A stretch of 64,000 bases of DNA from Actinokineospora sp. NBRC 105648 (GCF_030269645.1 NZ_BSTR01000008.1:62001-126000), one strand, 5' to 3'; shown: positions 21,258 through 30,147, counted from the first letter of the stretch. Numbers and translations are program-made. The notes: generated by a model from the sequence alone, not told the origin.

Positions 21258-21307
21258 GACAACGCTTCAGGGGCAAACTGGCAACGCCCTGAGGGCAATT
21301 GGTAACG
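21258..21307. promoter_or_regulatory. Three (C/T)AACGC direct repeats spaced about 21-22 bp upstream of the permease
   Basis: ACAACGC, GGCAACGC and GGTAACGC occur at 21259, 21280 and 21301, two helical turns apart, in the 138-bp gap before the amino-acid permease gene. Same-face spacing suggests an operator. No regulator can be assigned. Confidence 0.35.
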
Positions 21308-21392
21308 CTGTGTCGATCTCCTATCCGGCGGGGATACCCCCGGGGCGTTAGCCTCGCTGGGCCCATTCACCCGTGAGGAGACGGAGGCGACT

Positions 21393-22904
21393 GTGCCTGG
21401 CAACGGACTGTGGCGCACCAAGTCGGTCGAGCAGTCGATCGCCGACACCGACGACCCGGACACCAAGCTGCGGCGGAACCTGTCCACTTGGGACCTCGTG
21501 GTGTTCGGCGTCGCGGTGGTCATCGGAGCGGGGATCTTCACCCTCACCGCGCGCACGGCGGGCGACTTCGCCGGGCCGTCGGTATCCATCGCGTTCGTGA
21601 TCGCGGCCGTCGCCTGCGCGCTGGCGGCTCTCTGTTACGCGGAGTTCGCGTCGACAGTCCCCGTCGCCGGTAGCGCCTACACGTTCTCTTACGCCACCTT
21701 CGGCGAGTTCGTGGCGTGGATCATCGGCTGGGACTTGATCCTGGAGCTCGCGGTCGGCGCGGCGGCGGTGTCCAAGGGCTGGTCGGTCTACCTCAACACC
21801 GTCTTGGGCTACCTGTTCGACTTCGACCCCTCGCAGTCGACCGCGACCATCGTCAAGCTCGGCGGCCTGAGCATGGACTGGGGCGCGCTGGTCCTGGTCG
21901 TGCTGCTGGCGACGCTGCTGACCATCGGCACCAAGCTGTCCTCGCGGGTGAGCATGGTGATCACCGGCATCAAGGTCGCGATCGTGCTGTTCGTGATCGT
22001 GTTCGGCCTGTTCTACGTCAAGGCCGCCAACTACACCCCGTTCATCCCGGACGCGCAGCCCGCCAAGGCGGGCGAGAGCGGCATCGAGCAGTCGCTGTTC
22101 TCGGTGATCGCGGGCACCGAGAACAGCTCCTTCGGCGCGTTCGGCCTGCTCGCGGGCGCCTCGCTGGTGTTCTTCGCCTTCATCGGCTTCGACATCGTGG
22201 CCACCACCGCCGAGGAGACCAAGAACCCGCAGAAGTCGGTGCCGCGCGGCATCTTCGGCTCGCTGTCGATCGTGACGCTGCTCTACGTCGCGGTGTCGCT
22301 GGTGCTGGTCGGGATGGTGTCCTACCAGCAGCTGGCCACCACGGTGAAGCCCGACGGCAGCGAGGACAAGAAGACCCTGGCGACCGCGTTCTCGCTCAAC
22401 GGCGTCGACTGGGCCGCACAGGTGATCTCCTTCGGCGCGCTGGCGGGCCTGACGACCGTGGTGATGGTGCTGATGCTGGGCCAGATCCGGATCATCTACG
22501 CGATGTCGCGCGACGGCCTGCTCCCCCGCGGGCTCGCCCGCACCGGCGGCAAGGGCACCCCGGCCCGCGCGACCATCACCGTCGCCGCGCTGGTGGCGGT
22601 CGCGGCGACCTTCTTCGAGGCCGACAAACTCGAGGAGATGGTCAACGTCGGGACGCTGTTCGCCTTCATCCTGGTCTCCGCCGGGGTGATCATCCTGCGG
22701 CGCACCCGCCCGGACCTCAAGCGGGTGTTCCGGGTCAAGTGGGTGCCGCTGATCCCGATCCTGGCCATCGTCGCCTGCGTGTGGCTGATGCTGAACCTGA
22801 CCGTGCTGACCTGGCTGCGCTTCGTGGTGTGGATGGTGCTGGGCGTGGTGGTGTACTTCGCCTACAGCAGGCGGCACTCGCTGGTGGGCAAGCGCGACTC
22901 GTAG
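21393..22904 (+). CDS. APC-superfamily amino-acid permease (cationic amino acid transporter type)
   Basis: 503 residues with about 12 membrane segments. TM1 holds the unwound substrate-binding motif VVIGAGIFTLTA just after LRRNLSTWDLVVFGVA, as in the CAT family. TM6 carries FIGFDIVATTAEETKNPQKS, the conserved CAT-type loop, and TM8 is followed by RIIYAMSRDGLLP. Such proteins import amino acids by proton symport or exchange; the substrate is not determinable. Start GTG 21393, with GGAGACGGAGG upstream. The glmL gene follows 11 bases later, so the two are probably one operon. Confidence 0.92.
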   Translation: MPGNGLWRTKSVEQSIADTDDPDTKLRRNLSTWDLVVFGVAVVIGAGIFTLTARTAGDFAGPSVSIAFVIAAVACALAALCYAEFASTVPVAGSAYTFSYATFGEFVAWIIGWDLILELAVGAAAVSKGWSVYLNTVLGYLFDFDPSQSTATIVKLGGLSMDWGALVLVVLLATLLTIGTKLSSRVSMVITGIKVAIVLFVIVFGLFYVKAANYTPFIPDAQPAKAGESGIEQSLFSVIAGTENSSFGAFGLLAGASLVFFAFIGFDIVATTAEETKNPQKSVPRGIFGSLSIVTLLYVAVSLVLVGMVSYQQLATTVKPDGSEDKKTLATAFSLNGVDWAAQVISFGALAGLTTVVMVLMLGQIRIIYAMSRDGLLPRGLARTGGKGTPARATITVAALVAVAATFFEADKLEEMVNVGTLFAFILVSAGVIILRRTRPDLKRVFRVKWVPLIPILAIVACVWLMLNLTVLTWLRFVVWMVLGVVVYFAYSRRHSLVGKRDS

Positions 22905-22915
22905 GATCCCCGCTC

Positions 22916-24202
22916 GTGCCCTTCCTCTGCCTGGACGTGGGATCGACCTGGACCAAGGGCGCGCTCGTGGCCCCGGACGGCGAGCTGCTGGGCACCGCCC
23001 AGCACCGCACGACGCCGCCGGAGGTGCTCACCGGGATAGCCGCGGTCACCTCGGCGTTGGGTTCGCCCGATGCCGAGGTGCTGGCGTGCTCGTCCGCGGG
23101 CGGGGGCCTGCGGCTGGCCGTGGTCGGCCAAGAGCGACTCGTCAGCGCGGAAGCGGGCTACCGAGTCGCACTGTCCGCGGGCGCGAAGGTCGTGCACGTC
23201 TCCAGCGGTGAACTGACCAACGTACGAGCACTTCGCGCGGACCGACCCGACGTGGTCCTCTTGGTCGGAGGAACCGACGGCGGAGACCAACGCGTCCTCC
23301 TGCACAACGCGCGACGCCTTGGCGCAAACCGGCTGCGTGTCCCGATAGTGCTAGCAGGCAACATCGACGCGCGAGCGGAGGCGCTCGAAGCGCTCGCCGG
23401 TTGCACGGTTGTGCCTACCGACAACGTCTTGCCCGATGTAGGCGAACTGGCCCCGGGACCCGCGCGACGGGCTATCCGTGAAGTCTTCTTGCAGCACGTG
23501 ATCGGCGGCAAGGGCCTGTCCAAGGGACCGCGCTTCAGGTCATTGGTGCGCACAGTGACCCCAGACGCAGTGCTGGTGGGTGTATCCCGCCTGGCCGGAG
23601 TACTGGCCGACGACGACGAGGCAGGCGCAGTCCTAGTCGTCGACGTCGGCGGCGCGACCACCGACGTCTACTCCGCAGTGTCCACAATGGATAAAGAACG
23701 GGCGACCACGGTGGCATTGCCCGCCGACCGCCGCACGGTCGAGGGCGACATCGGCATGCGCTGGTCCGCACCGGGCATCGTGGCCGAGGCCCGCACCGAG
23801 CAACTGATCCCGGACGACACACTGCGGGCACCAGCGGAGGCACGGGCGGCCGACGTCGACTTCATCCCGACCACCCCCGAAGAGTCCGCCGTGGACACTC
23901 AACTGGCGGCCCTCGCAGCAATCTTGGCCGTGCGAAGGCACTTGCGCCTCATCGACGGCCGCCTAGGCCCACGCGGAGCCGGACTACTGGTCCTCTCGGG
24001 CGGAGTCTTCCGACACGCCTCAGCGGAAGCCCTCCACGAGATCCACGCGGCCCTCACCTCGGACCCAGTGCTACGCCCAGTACTCCGACAGGCCCGAATC
24101 GTGGTGGACACCGACTACGTGCTGGCCCCAGCAGGCCTCCTCACCGAGGCAGGCCACCACCCAGCCGCCAACCGACTGCTGCGCAACCTGACCCAGGCAT
24201 AA
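22916..24202 (+). CDS. glmL: GlmL/MutL-type ASKHA ATPase (glutamate mutase accessory protein family)
   Basis: 428 residues from GTG 22916. It has the actin-like ATPase fold: phosphate-1 motif LCLDVGSTWTKGALV (4-18), a VVLLVGGTDGG loop (113-123), phosphate-2 VLVVDVGGATTDVYS (239-253), and a C-terminal LVLSGGVFRHAS. In clostridia GlmL lies between the two subunits of B12-dependent glutamate mutase and is thought to chaperone or reactivate it. No mutase subunit lies nearby here. It follows the permease gene at 11 bases, which may mean a shared amino-acid pathway or just an operon of convenience. Confidence 0.85.
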   Translation: MPFLCLDVGSTWTKGALVAPDGELLGTAQHRTTPPEVLTGIAAVTSALGSPDAEVLACSSAGGGLRLAVVGQERLVSAEAGYRVALSAGAKVVHVSSGELTNVRALRADRPDVVLLVGGTDGGDQRVLLHNARRLGANRLRVPIVLAGNIDARAEALEALAGCTVVPTDNVLPDVGELAPGPARRAIREVFLQHVIGGKGLSKGPRFRSLVRTVTPDAVLVGVSRLAGVLADDDEAGAVLVVDVGGATTDVYSAVSTMDKERATTVALPADRRTVEGDIGMRWSAPGIVAEARTEQLIPDDTLRAPAEARAADVDFIPTTPEESAVDTQLAALAAILAVRRHLRLIDGRLGPRGAGLLVLSGGVFRHASAEALHEIHAALTSDPVLRPVLRQARIVVDTDYVLAPAGLLTEAGHHPAANRLLRNLTQA

Positions 24203-24239
24203 CCGACCAGTCCACACACCAACCACCCGCTACGGGCGA

Positions 24240-24368
24240 AACGTCGACCCCACCACCCACCCACAGCAGATAGGCCGACCCTGCTGGCACCCAAGTGAAT
24301 CCCATCCCCCCCCCAGCAAACCGCAGCGGTGAGGCCGCCCCCGCTGGAACGCAACGCCCGCTACGGAT
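24240..24368 (-). repeat. Degenerate array of ~27-bp repeats flanking palindromic element copy 1
   Basis: Read on the minus strand from 24368, the sequence gives GCGTTCCAGCGGGGGCGG, then CCGCTGCGGTTTGCTGG, then GCCAGCAGGGTCGGCCTAT and further decayed units. It matches the array beside copy 3 (39835-39990) nearly base for base over the first 55 bases, which shows that the flank belongs to the element. Confidence 0.7.
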
Positions 24369-24508
24369 GCTCGATCTAGTGGACTCGCTTCGTGTGGGGG
24401 GAGAGCACCGCTAAACTTGACCTGTGGTGGGGATGCCCTTCACCCCACGCTTTTTCCCCACAGCGGTGCTCTAGGGGCCCCACACGAAGCGAGTTCACTA
24501 GATCGAGC
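24369..24508 (+). repeat. Palindromic element, copy 1 (140 bp)
   Basis: Outer arms GCTCGATCTAG...CTAGATCGAGC pair over about 31 bp with one G-T wobble; an inner stem AGAGCACCGCT/AGCGGTGCTCT encloses CTAAACTTG, a GTGGGG...CCCCAC hairpin and a T-run. It lies between the convergent glmL and CDF genes. A tail with CTCGGGCAACCC follows, matching half of the linker of the paired copies. Orientation is called plus when CTAAACTTG reads on the plus strand. Confidence 0.9.
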
Positions 24509-24616
24509 CCCGCTTGCAACTCGGGCAACCCAGGGCAGCAACCCCATCAGACCGAGCTCACGATCACGACCCAAGCAACGAAGACGGCAACACCCAGGCG
24601 GCAACACCTAGGAACA

Positions 24617-25540
24617 TCACGGGCTAGGAACAGTGCTCCGGTAGAGATCAGGCTCCAGGTAGATCAACCGCGCCGACGGCACCGCCGCCCGAACCCGCGC
24701 CTCAGCATCATCAATCGCCGCGGCCACGTCCTCCATCTTCAACCCCGGCCGCAGCGCGATCTTCGCCGCGACCAGCAGCTCCTCCGGCCCGATGTACTGC
24801 GTGCGCAGGTGGATGATCCGCTCCACCTTGCCGGTGGCCAGCTCGTCCTCGATCCGGGCCAGTTCCGCCGGGGTGGCGCCCTCGCCGATCAGCAGGGACT
24901 TCATCTCGATGATCAGGATGACCGCGATGACGCCCAGCAGCACCCCGATGCACAGCGTGCCCACCGCGTCCCAGACCGGGTCGCCGGTGATCACCGTGAG
25001 GCCGACGCCGAAGAGGGCCAGCACCAGGCCGAGCAGGGCGCCCGCGTCCTCGAGCAGCACGACCGGCAGCTCCGGGGTGCGCGACTGGCGGATGAAGCCC
25101 CACCAGGAGACATCGCCCTTGATCTTCCTCGACTCCACGATCGCGGTGTAGAAGGAGTAGCTCTCCAGCCCGACGGCCACCACCAGGATGGCCACCGCGA
25201 CCAGCGGGGAGGTCAGCGCCTCGGGTTCGGAGACCTTGTGGATGCCTTCGTAGAGGGCGAACACCGAGCCGAGGCTGAACAGCATCAGGGCCACGATGAA
25301 CGAGTAGAAGTACCGGTCGCGGCCGAAGCCGAACGGGTGCTCGGTGGTGGCCCGGCGCTGGGAGGTCTTCTGCCCGAGCAGCAGCAGGCCCTGGTTGGAG
25401 GTGTCGGCCACCGAGTGCACGGACTCGGCCAGCATCGATGACGACCCGGTGACCAGGAACCCGATGAACTTCGCGACCGCGATGCCGCCGTTGGCGGCGA
25501 GCGCGGCGAGGATGGCCTTGGTGCTGCCCCCTGCGGACAC
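24617..25540 (-). CDS. Cation diffusion facilitator family transporter
   Basis: 307 residues. Six membrane segments with the TM2 metal site SSMLAESVHSVADTSNQ (His42/Asp46) and the following HPFGFGRDRYFYSF loop, then TM5 with LEDAGALLGLVLAL and a cytoplasmic C-terminal domain. The family exports divalent metals such as Zn2+, Fe2+ or Co2+ in exchange for protons. The replacement pattern (HxxxD in TM2, ExxxG in TM5) does not fix the metal. Start GTG 25540. It is downstream of manA on the same strand with a 40-bp gap. Confidence 0.9.
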   Translation of the reverse strand: MSAGGSTKAILAALAANGGIAVAKFIGFLVTGSSSMLAESVHSVADTSNQGLLLLGQKTSQRRATTEHPFGFGRDRYFYSFIVALMLFSLGSVFALYEGIHKVSEPEALTSPLVAVAILVVAVGLESYSFYTAIVESRKIKGDVSWWGFIRQSRTPELPVVLLEDAGALLGLVLALFGVGLTVITGDPVWDAVGTLCIGVLLGVIAVILIIEMKSLLIGEGATPAELARIEDELATGKVERIIHLRTQYIGPEELLVAAKIALRPGLKMEDVAAAIDDAEARVRAAVPSARLIYLEPDLYRSTVPSP

Positions 25541-25580
25541 AATCGCTCCCTGCTGCTAGTCCGATATGCCGGGATGGAGC

Positions 25581-26810
25581 CTAGAGCGTGTCGTGCGCCG
25601 CGGCCTCGGCACCCACCGTTGCCAGGAACACCTGGGTCCGGTCCGTCCCGATTGGCCGAAGTGCCAGGTCGACGTCGCAGGCGGGTACCCAGACCGAGCG
25701 GCCCCTACCCACCTCGACACCGGAGATCGACACCGCTCCCCGGGTGCACACCGCGATCGTCGGGCGGGCCGCGGGCAGCGGCACCTCGACGCGGTCCTCG
25801 GCGGTCCACTCGACCCTGGACAGCTCGAACTCGGGCGCTTCGGTCCGGTAGGTGCGCAGCCTGCCCACCTGCTCGCCGGTGGACACCGGCATGTCGCCGC
25901 AGCCGAAGTCGAGCACCCGCAACAGCTCCGGGACGTCCACGTGCTTGGGGGTGAGCCCGCCGCGCAGGATGTTGTCGGAGTTGGCGAGGATCTCCACGCC
26001 GGTGCCGTGCAGGTAGGCGTGCAGGTTGCCCGCGGGCAGGTAGATCGCCTCGCCCGGGGCGAGCACCAGCCGGTTGAGCAGCAGGGCGGCGAGCACACCC
26101 GCGTCGCCGGGGTAGCTCTCGCCCAGCTCCAGCACGGTGCGGCACTCCAGGGAGAAGTCGCCGTGCGCCTTGACGTGCGCGACGCAGGCGTCGATCAGGT
26201 CCGGCATCAGCCGTTCCAGGGCGGTCTGCGGGAGGGTGATCCAGGTGGTGAACAGCGCCCGCAGGCCGTCGGAGTTGGGCTGGCCGACGAGCAGGTCGAT
26301 GTGCGCGGACAACCCCGGCGTGCGCAGCTCCTCGAGGAGCTCGATCGTGCGCACCGGGTCGCGGAAGCCCGCCAGGGCGTGGAACTCGGTGAGCGCGCAG
26401 ACCAGTTCCGGCTTGGCCGCCGGGTCCGGGTAGTTGCGGTTGGGCGCGTCGCGCCGGATGCCCGCGGCCTCCTCGGCGGCGTACCCCGAGGCGGCCTGCG
26501 CGGCCGACGGGTGCGCTTGCAGGCTCAGCGGGTCCTCCACCGCGAGGACCTTGAGCAGGAACGGCAGCCGGTTGCCCCAGCGGGACGCGGTGGCGTCGCC
26601 GAGCTCGCCGACCGGGTCGGCCTCGATCCGGTCCAGCAGCGAGTGCTCGGCACCGTCGCGGTCGACCACCCGGGACGGGTCACCGGGGTGCGCCCCCATC
26701 CACAGCTCGGCCTCCGGGTGCGGGGCGGGCACCGGTCGGCCGAGCATCTCGGCAATGGTCGTGCGCGACCCCCAGGCGTAGGGGCGCACCGCATTGCGCA
26801 ACAGCTGCAC
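25581..26810 (-). CDS. manA: Mannose-6-phosphate isomerase, class I
   Basis: 409 residues. A type I phosphomannose isomerase: start MQLLRNAVRPYAWGSRTTIAE, zinc-site motif LSLQAHPSAAQA (Gln/His ligands), PELVCALTEFHALAGFR, and the cupin-like IYLPAGNLHAYLHGTGVEI with the catalytic region NSDNILRGGLTPKHVD. It interconverts fructose-6-phosphate and mannose-6-phosphate, feeding ManB and ManC for GDP-mannose. It follows the TobH gene by 45 bases and completes a manB–Trm112–TobH–manA run on one strand. Confidence 0.95.
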   Translation of the reverse strand: MQLLRNAVRPYAWGSRTTIAEMLGRPVPAPHPEAELWMGAHPGDPSRVVDRDGAEHSLLDRIEADPVGELGDATASRWGNRLPFLLKVLAVEDPLSLQAHPSAAQAASGYAAEEAAGIRRDAPNRNYPDPAAKPELVCALTEFHALAGFRDPVRTIELLEELRTPGLSAHIDLLVGQPNSDGLRALFTTWITLPQTALERLMPDLIDACVAHVKAHGDFSLECRTVLELGESYPGDAGVLAALLLNRLVLAPGEAIYLPAGNLHAYLHGTGVEILANSDNILRGGLTPKHVDVPELLRVLDFGCGDMPVSTGEQVGRLRTYRTEAPEFELSRVEWTAEDRVEVPLPAARPTIAVCTRGAVSISGVEVGRGRSVWVPACDVDLALRPIGTDRTQVFLATVGAEAAAHDTL

Positions 26811-26855
26811 TGACCACTCACTCCTTCGCCCTACCCAGGGACGTCGAGAACGTCG

Positions 26856-27950
26856 TTAGGCGGTGGCGGGCGCGTACCGCCCGGACCCGCCCGCGGTGCC
26901 CGCCGCGAGCCCGAGGTAGAGGGCCGCGAGTTCGAAGCGCAGCGCGAGCACCGCGGCCCGGGTGGGCTCCTGGGCGGTGATCTCCTCGGCGATGTCGACC
27001 ACGTCGGCACCGGGCAGGGTCTCGGCCGCGAGCCTGCGCGCGGGGTCGCCCGGGGTCGAGCGGACCGCGAGCAGCAGCACCCTGGGCGGCTGCACGGCGG
27101 GGCTGTCGAAGTCGTCCGGGTCGGCGAAGATGTCGCCGCCGGAGCTGGCCCGGACGGCGGCGCGGTGCAGCGCGGTGCGGCTCATCGCCTGCGGGTAGCC
27201 CGCGACGTCGGAGACCAGGTCGGTGTGCGTGGCCAGCACCTGGGCGGCGTGCCTGCCCACCGAGGTGGCGACGTGGTCCAGGCCCCACAGCAGCGGGGTG
27301 CGCTCGGCCAGCCGCAGCGCCAGCGCCTTGGCCGGGTTGACGAACGACTCGTGCTGCGGGTGGCTGCGCTCGGCCTCGCGGTCGAGCTCGTCGGCCAGCA
27401 GGTCGGTGTCGACCTTGACCAGGCCGAGGGTGCGCAGCGCCAGCAGGCCGGAGGTGAGCGCCTTGGCGAAGCTGAACCCGGGCCGAACCTGGACCCGGGG
27501 GGTGATCAGCACGGCCTTGCCCGCGGCGGCCGCGGCGACCGGGCCGTCCGCGGGCGCGCTGAGCACGATCCCGGCCCCGAACCGCCCGGCGCGGTCGACG
27601 CTCTCGGCGAGCACGACGTCGCCGGGGTCGTCGGTGTGCGCGAGGACGACGTCGAGCGCGCCCACCCAGGTGGGGACCTGGTCGGTGACGACCAGCGGCA
27701 CCGGGCAGGCGGGCAGCAGCAGCTCGGCCAGCAGGCGCGAGACCGCCGGGCCCAACCCGGGCCGGGTGACCAGCACGACCGCCCGGGGGCGCAGCCCCTC
27801 CAGCCGGTCGAGCCCCGCCTCGCGGGCGGCGTCGGCGGTCGCGCGGACCTGCGCGCCCGCCATCGCCGCGGCGCGCAGCAGGCCGTCGGAGTCGGCCTCG
27901 CCCAGCCGGGCGGAGTCGTCCAGGAGGGAGTCGTCGGGGACGGAGGTCAC
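26856..27950 (-). CDS. TobH-like protein with SIS (sugar isomerase) fold
   Basis: 364 residues from GTG 27950. It resembles the mycobacterial TobH/Rv3256c protein found between manB and manA: two SIS-like halves, with VVLVTRPGLGPAVSRLLAELL in the first and LLWGLDHVATSVGRHAAQVLA in the second. These proteins are related to phosphoglucose/phosphomannose isomerases, but no catalytic assignment is established. Its GTG overlaps the stop of the Trm112-like gene in a GTGA, which implies coupled translation. Context suggests a role with mannose phosphates. Confidence 0.82.
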   Translation of the reverse strand: MTSVPDDSLLDDSARLGEADSDGLLRAAAMAGAQVRATADAAREAGLDRLEGLRPRAVVLVTRPGLGPAVSRLLAELLLPACPVPLVVTDQVPTWVGALDVVLAHTDDPGDVVLAESVDRAGRFGAGIVLSAPADGPVAAAAAGKAVLITPRVQVRPGFSFAKALTSGLLALRTLGLVKVDTDLLADELDREAERSHPQHESFVNPAKALALRLAERTPLLWGLDHVATSVGRHAAQVLATHTDLVSDVAGYPQAMSRTALHRAAVRASSGGDIFADPDDFDSPAVQPPRVLLLAVRSTPGDPARRLAAETLPGADVVDIAEEITAQEPTRAAVLALRFELAALYLGLAAGTAGGSGRYAPATA

Positions 27951-28153
27951 TGGTCCGCCGGTCGGTCCGGGTCGGTGGCCTCGTCGAGCAGCAGCACCGG
28001 GACGCCCTCGGTGACCGGGTAGCGCCTGCCGCACGAGGTGCAGGTGAGCACGTCGGCGTCGGGGTCGTCCGGGGTGCCGACCACCAGTGGGGCGTGGTCG
28101 TCGGACGGGCACGCGAGGATGTCCAACAGCTGTGGGTCCAGCGTGACTGCCAT
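27947..28153 (-). CDS. Trm112-family small zinc-ribbon-like protein
   Basis: 68 residues: MAVTLDPQLLDILACPSDDHA, then LTCTSCGRRYPVTEGVPVLL. This is the Trm112 fold, but the first CxxC is reduced to CPSD, so zinc binding is probably weak or absent. Eukaryotic Trm112 activates methyltransferases; bacterial homologues are poorly understood. ATG 28153 is used rather than the longer in-frame start at 28177, since it is preceded by GAGGAGG. It lies between manB and the TobH gene in the operon. Confidence 0.87.
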   Translation of the reverse strand: MAVTLDPQLLDILACPSDDHAPLVVGTPDDPDADVLTCTSCGRRYPVTEGVPVLLLDEATDPDRPADQ

Positions 28154-28195
28154 GGTTGTCCTCCTCGTTGGTCCCAAGTCTCCCAGTGCGCGGGC

Positions 28196-29542
28196 TCAGC
28201 CGCGCACGACGGCGAGCACCTCGTCGCGGATGGCCGCGACCGCCGCGTCGTCGGCCGCCTCGACGTTGAGCCGCAGCAGCGGCTCGGTGTTCGACGCGCG
28301 CAGGTTGAACCAGCCGCCGTCGGGCAGCTGCACGGTGAGCCCGTCGAGCTCGTCGAGGGTCACCCCGGGGCGGTCGCCGAACTCGGCCTTGATCGCGGCC
28401 AGCCGCCCGGCCTGGTCGTCGACCGTGGAGTTGATCTCACCCGAGGCGGCGTAGCGGTTGTACTCGCGGGTCAGGTCCGAGAGCGGCCGGTCCTGCTCGC
28501 CCAGCGCCGCCAGCACGTGCAGCGAGGCGAGCATGCCGGTGTCGGCCTTCCAGAAGTCGCGGAAGTAGTAGTGCGCGGAGTGCTCGCCGCCGAAGATCGC
28601 GCCGGTGCGGGCCATCTCCTGCTTGATGAACGAGTGCCCGACCCGGGTGCGCACCGGCTTGCCGCCGTGCTCGGCGACGATCTCCGGGACCGCGTGCGAG
28701 GTGATCAGGTTGTGGATCACCGTGCCGCCCGGGTCCTTGGCCAGCTCGCGCACCGCGACCAGCGCGGTGATCGCGCTCGGCGAGACCGGGTCGCCGTTCT
28801 CGTCGACGACGAAGCAGCGGTCGGCGTCGCCGTCGAAGGCGATGCCCGCGTCCGCGCCGACCTCGCGCACCTTGGCCTGCAGGTCGACGATGTTCTTCGG
28901 GTCCAGCGGGTTGGCCTCGTGGTTGGGGAAGCTGCCGTCGAGCTCGAAGTACATCGGCAGCACCTCCAGCGGCAGTCCGTCGAACACCGTGGGAACGGTG
29001 TGGCCGCCCATCCCGTTGCCCGCGTCGACGACGATCTTGAGCTGCCGGATGCCGGAGAGGTCCACCAGCCGGCGCAGGTAGGCCGCGTAGCCCGCGAGCA
29101 GGTCGCGGTGCTCGACCGAGCCGGTCTTGCCCGAGCCGGGCACGCCCCGCTCGACCTCGCGCTGGATGTCGACCAGCCCGGAGTCCTGCCCGACCGGGGC
29201 GGCGCCCGCGCGGCAGAGCTTGATCCCGTTGTACTTGGCCGGGTTGTGGCTGGCGGTGAACATCGCGCCGGGCAGGTCGAGGCTGCCGGAGGCGTAGTAG
29301 AGCATGTCCGTGCTGGCCAGGCCGATGCTGATCACGTCGACGCCCTCGCCCGCGACGCCCTCGCCGAACGCGGCCGCCAGCCCGGGCGAGGAGTCGCGCA
29401 TGTCGTGCCCGATGACCACGGCCGGTCCGCCGACCAACCGGGCGAAGGCCGCGCCGATCTCGCGGACCAGGTCGGCGTCGATCTGCTCGCCAACCACGCC
29501 GCGGATGTCGTAGGCCTTGAAGACACCGGACAGGTCGCGCAC
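28196..29542 (-). CDS. manB: Phosphomannomutase / phosphoglucomutase
   Basis: 448 residues, an alpha-D-phosphohexomutase. Catalytic phosphoserine loop MFTASHNPAKYNGIK (Ser98), Mg2+ loop GIAFDGDADRCFVVDENG (Asp237, 239, 241), substrate loop GEHSAHYYFRDF, and the C-terminal phosphate-binding RASNTEPLLRL. It converts mannose-6-phosphate to mannose-1-phosphate for GDP-mannose synthesis. It sits where pmmA/manB lies in mycobacteria, upstream of Trm112, TobH and manA. Confidence 0.94.
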   Translation of the reverse strand: MRDLSGVFKAYDIRGVVGEQIDADLVREIGAAFARLVGGPAVVIGHDMRDSSPGLAAAFGEGVAGEGVDVISIGLASTDMLYYASGSLDLPGAMFTASHNPAKYNGIKLCRAGAAPVGQDSGLVDIQREVERGVPGSGKTGSVEHRDLLAGYAAYLRRLVDLSGIRQLKIVVDAGNGMGGHTVPTVFDGLPLEVLPMYFELDGSFPNHEANPLDPKNIVDLQAKVREVGADAGIAFDGDADRCFVVDENGDPVSPSAITALVAVRELAKDPGGTVIHNLITSHAVPEIVAEHGGKPVRTRVGHSFIKQEMARTGAIFGGEHSAHYYFRDFWKADTGMLASLHVLAALGEQDRPLSDLTREYNRYAASGEINSTVDDQAGRLAAIKAEFGDRPGVTLDELDGLTVQLPDGGWFNLRASNTEPLLRLNVEAADDAAVAAIRDEVLAVVRG

Positions 29543-29563
29543 GGGGTACTCCCAGGGGGTCGG

Positions 29564-29588
29564 GCGGGCGGCATTGGAAGCCGCCCGC
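29564..29588 (-). terminator. Hairpin between the DUF3499 gene and manB
   Basis: A 9-bp perfect GC stem (29564-29572 with 29580-29588) and 7-base loop in the 137-bp gap. It may terminate the DUF3499 transcript or attenuate manB. Confidence 0.45.
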
Positions 29589-29679
29589 GATTCCTGGTCC
29601 GGAGCCTACCGGCGGGCGCCCGCGCCCGATGCCCAGCACGGCGGGCGGGTTGGCCACACCGCGCGCGGACCGGGGGTGT

Positions 29680-30039
29680 TCAGTCGTTGATCGGGTCGGG
29701 CAGCACCCGCAGGTGCCCGCGCCGCCCGGAACCCGCGCCCGGGTCCGGCGGCTCGACCGGGCGGTCCACCCGGCCCGCCTCGCGCACCGCCTCGGCGAGC
29801 GCGGTCAGGTCGTCGACGGTGGGCTCGGGCAGGGCGAACGCGCCGTCGTGGCGGACGACCTCCCAGCCGCGCGGGACCGTCAGGCGCAGCGCGTGCTCCT
29901 CGCACAGGTCGTAGCTGTGCGGTTCGGAGTAGGTGGCGAGCGGGCCGACGACCGCGGTGGATTCCGCGTAGGCGTAGGTCAGCGTGGCGACGGCCGGGTC
30001 GACGCACCCGGTTCGCGAACACCGTCTCACGCTCCGCAC
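29680..30039 (-). CDS. DUF3499 family protein
   Basis: 119 residues from GTG 30039. The start VRSVRRCSRTGCVDPAVATL and the block PHSYDLCEEHALRLTVPRGW are diagnostic of DUF3499, a small actinobacterial protein with paired cysteines and histidines that may bind zinc (CxxxxC and CEEH). The function is unknown. It is always found near manB, whiB2 and a metallopeptidase, as here. A GTG three codons later is an alternative start. Confidence 0.85.
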   Translation of the reverse strand: MRSVRRCSRTGCVDPAVATLTYAYAESTAVVGPLATYSEPHSYDLCEEHALRLTVPRGWEVVRHDGAFALPEPTVDDLTALAEAVREAGRVDRPVEPPDPGAGSGRRGHLRVLPDPIND

Positions 30040-30147
30040 GATCGGTGACCATAGCGCCTCCCGGGGGTGCCGCGCCCCAAGTGCGCGCGCGACACGCCCC
30101 CGACACGCCCAACCGGCCCAGCAGGGCACCCGCGTACCCTGCTCAAG

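Noticed and set aside
24417-24611. Short open frames running through the palindromic elements (also at 39454, 46852, 55992 and 47277)
   Set aside because: They read the repeats in different frames and extend into unrelated flanks; covariation of stems ignores codon structure, so the elements are not protein genes.
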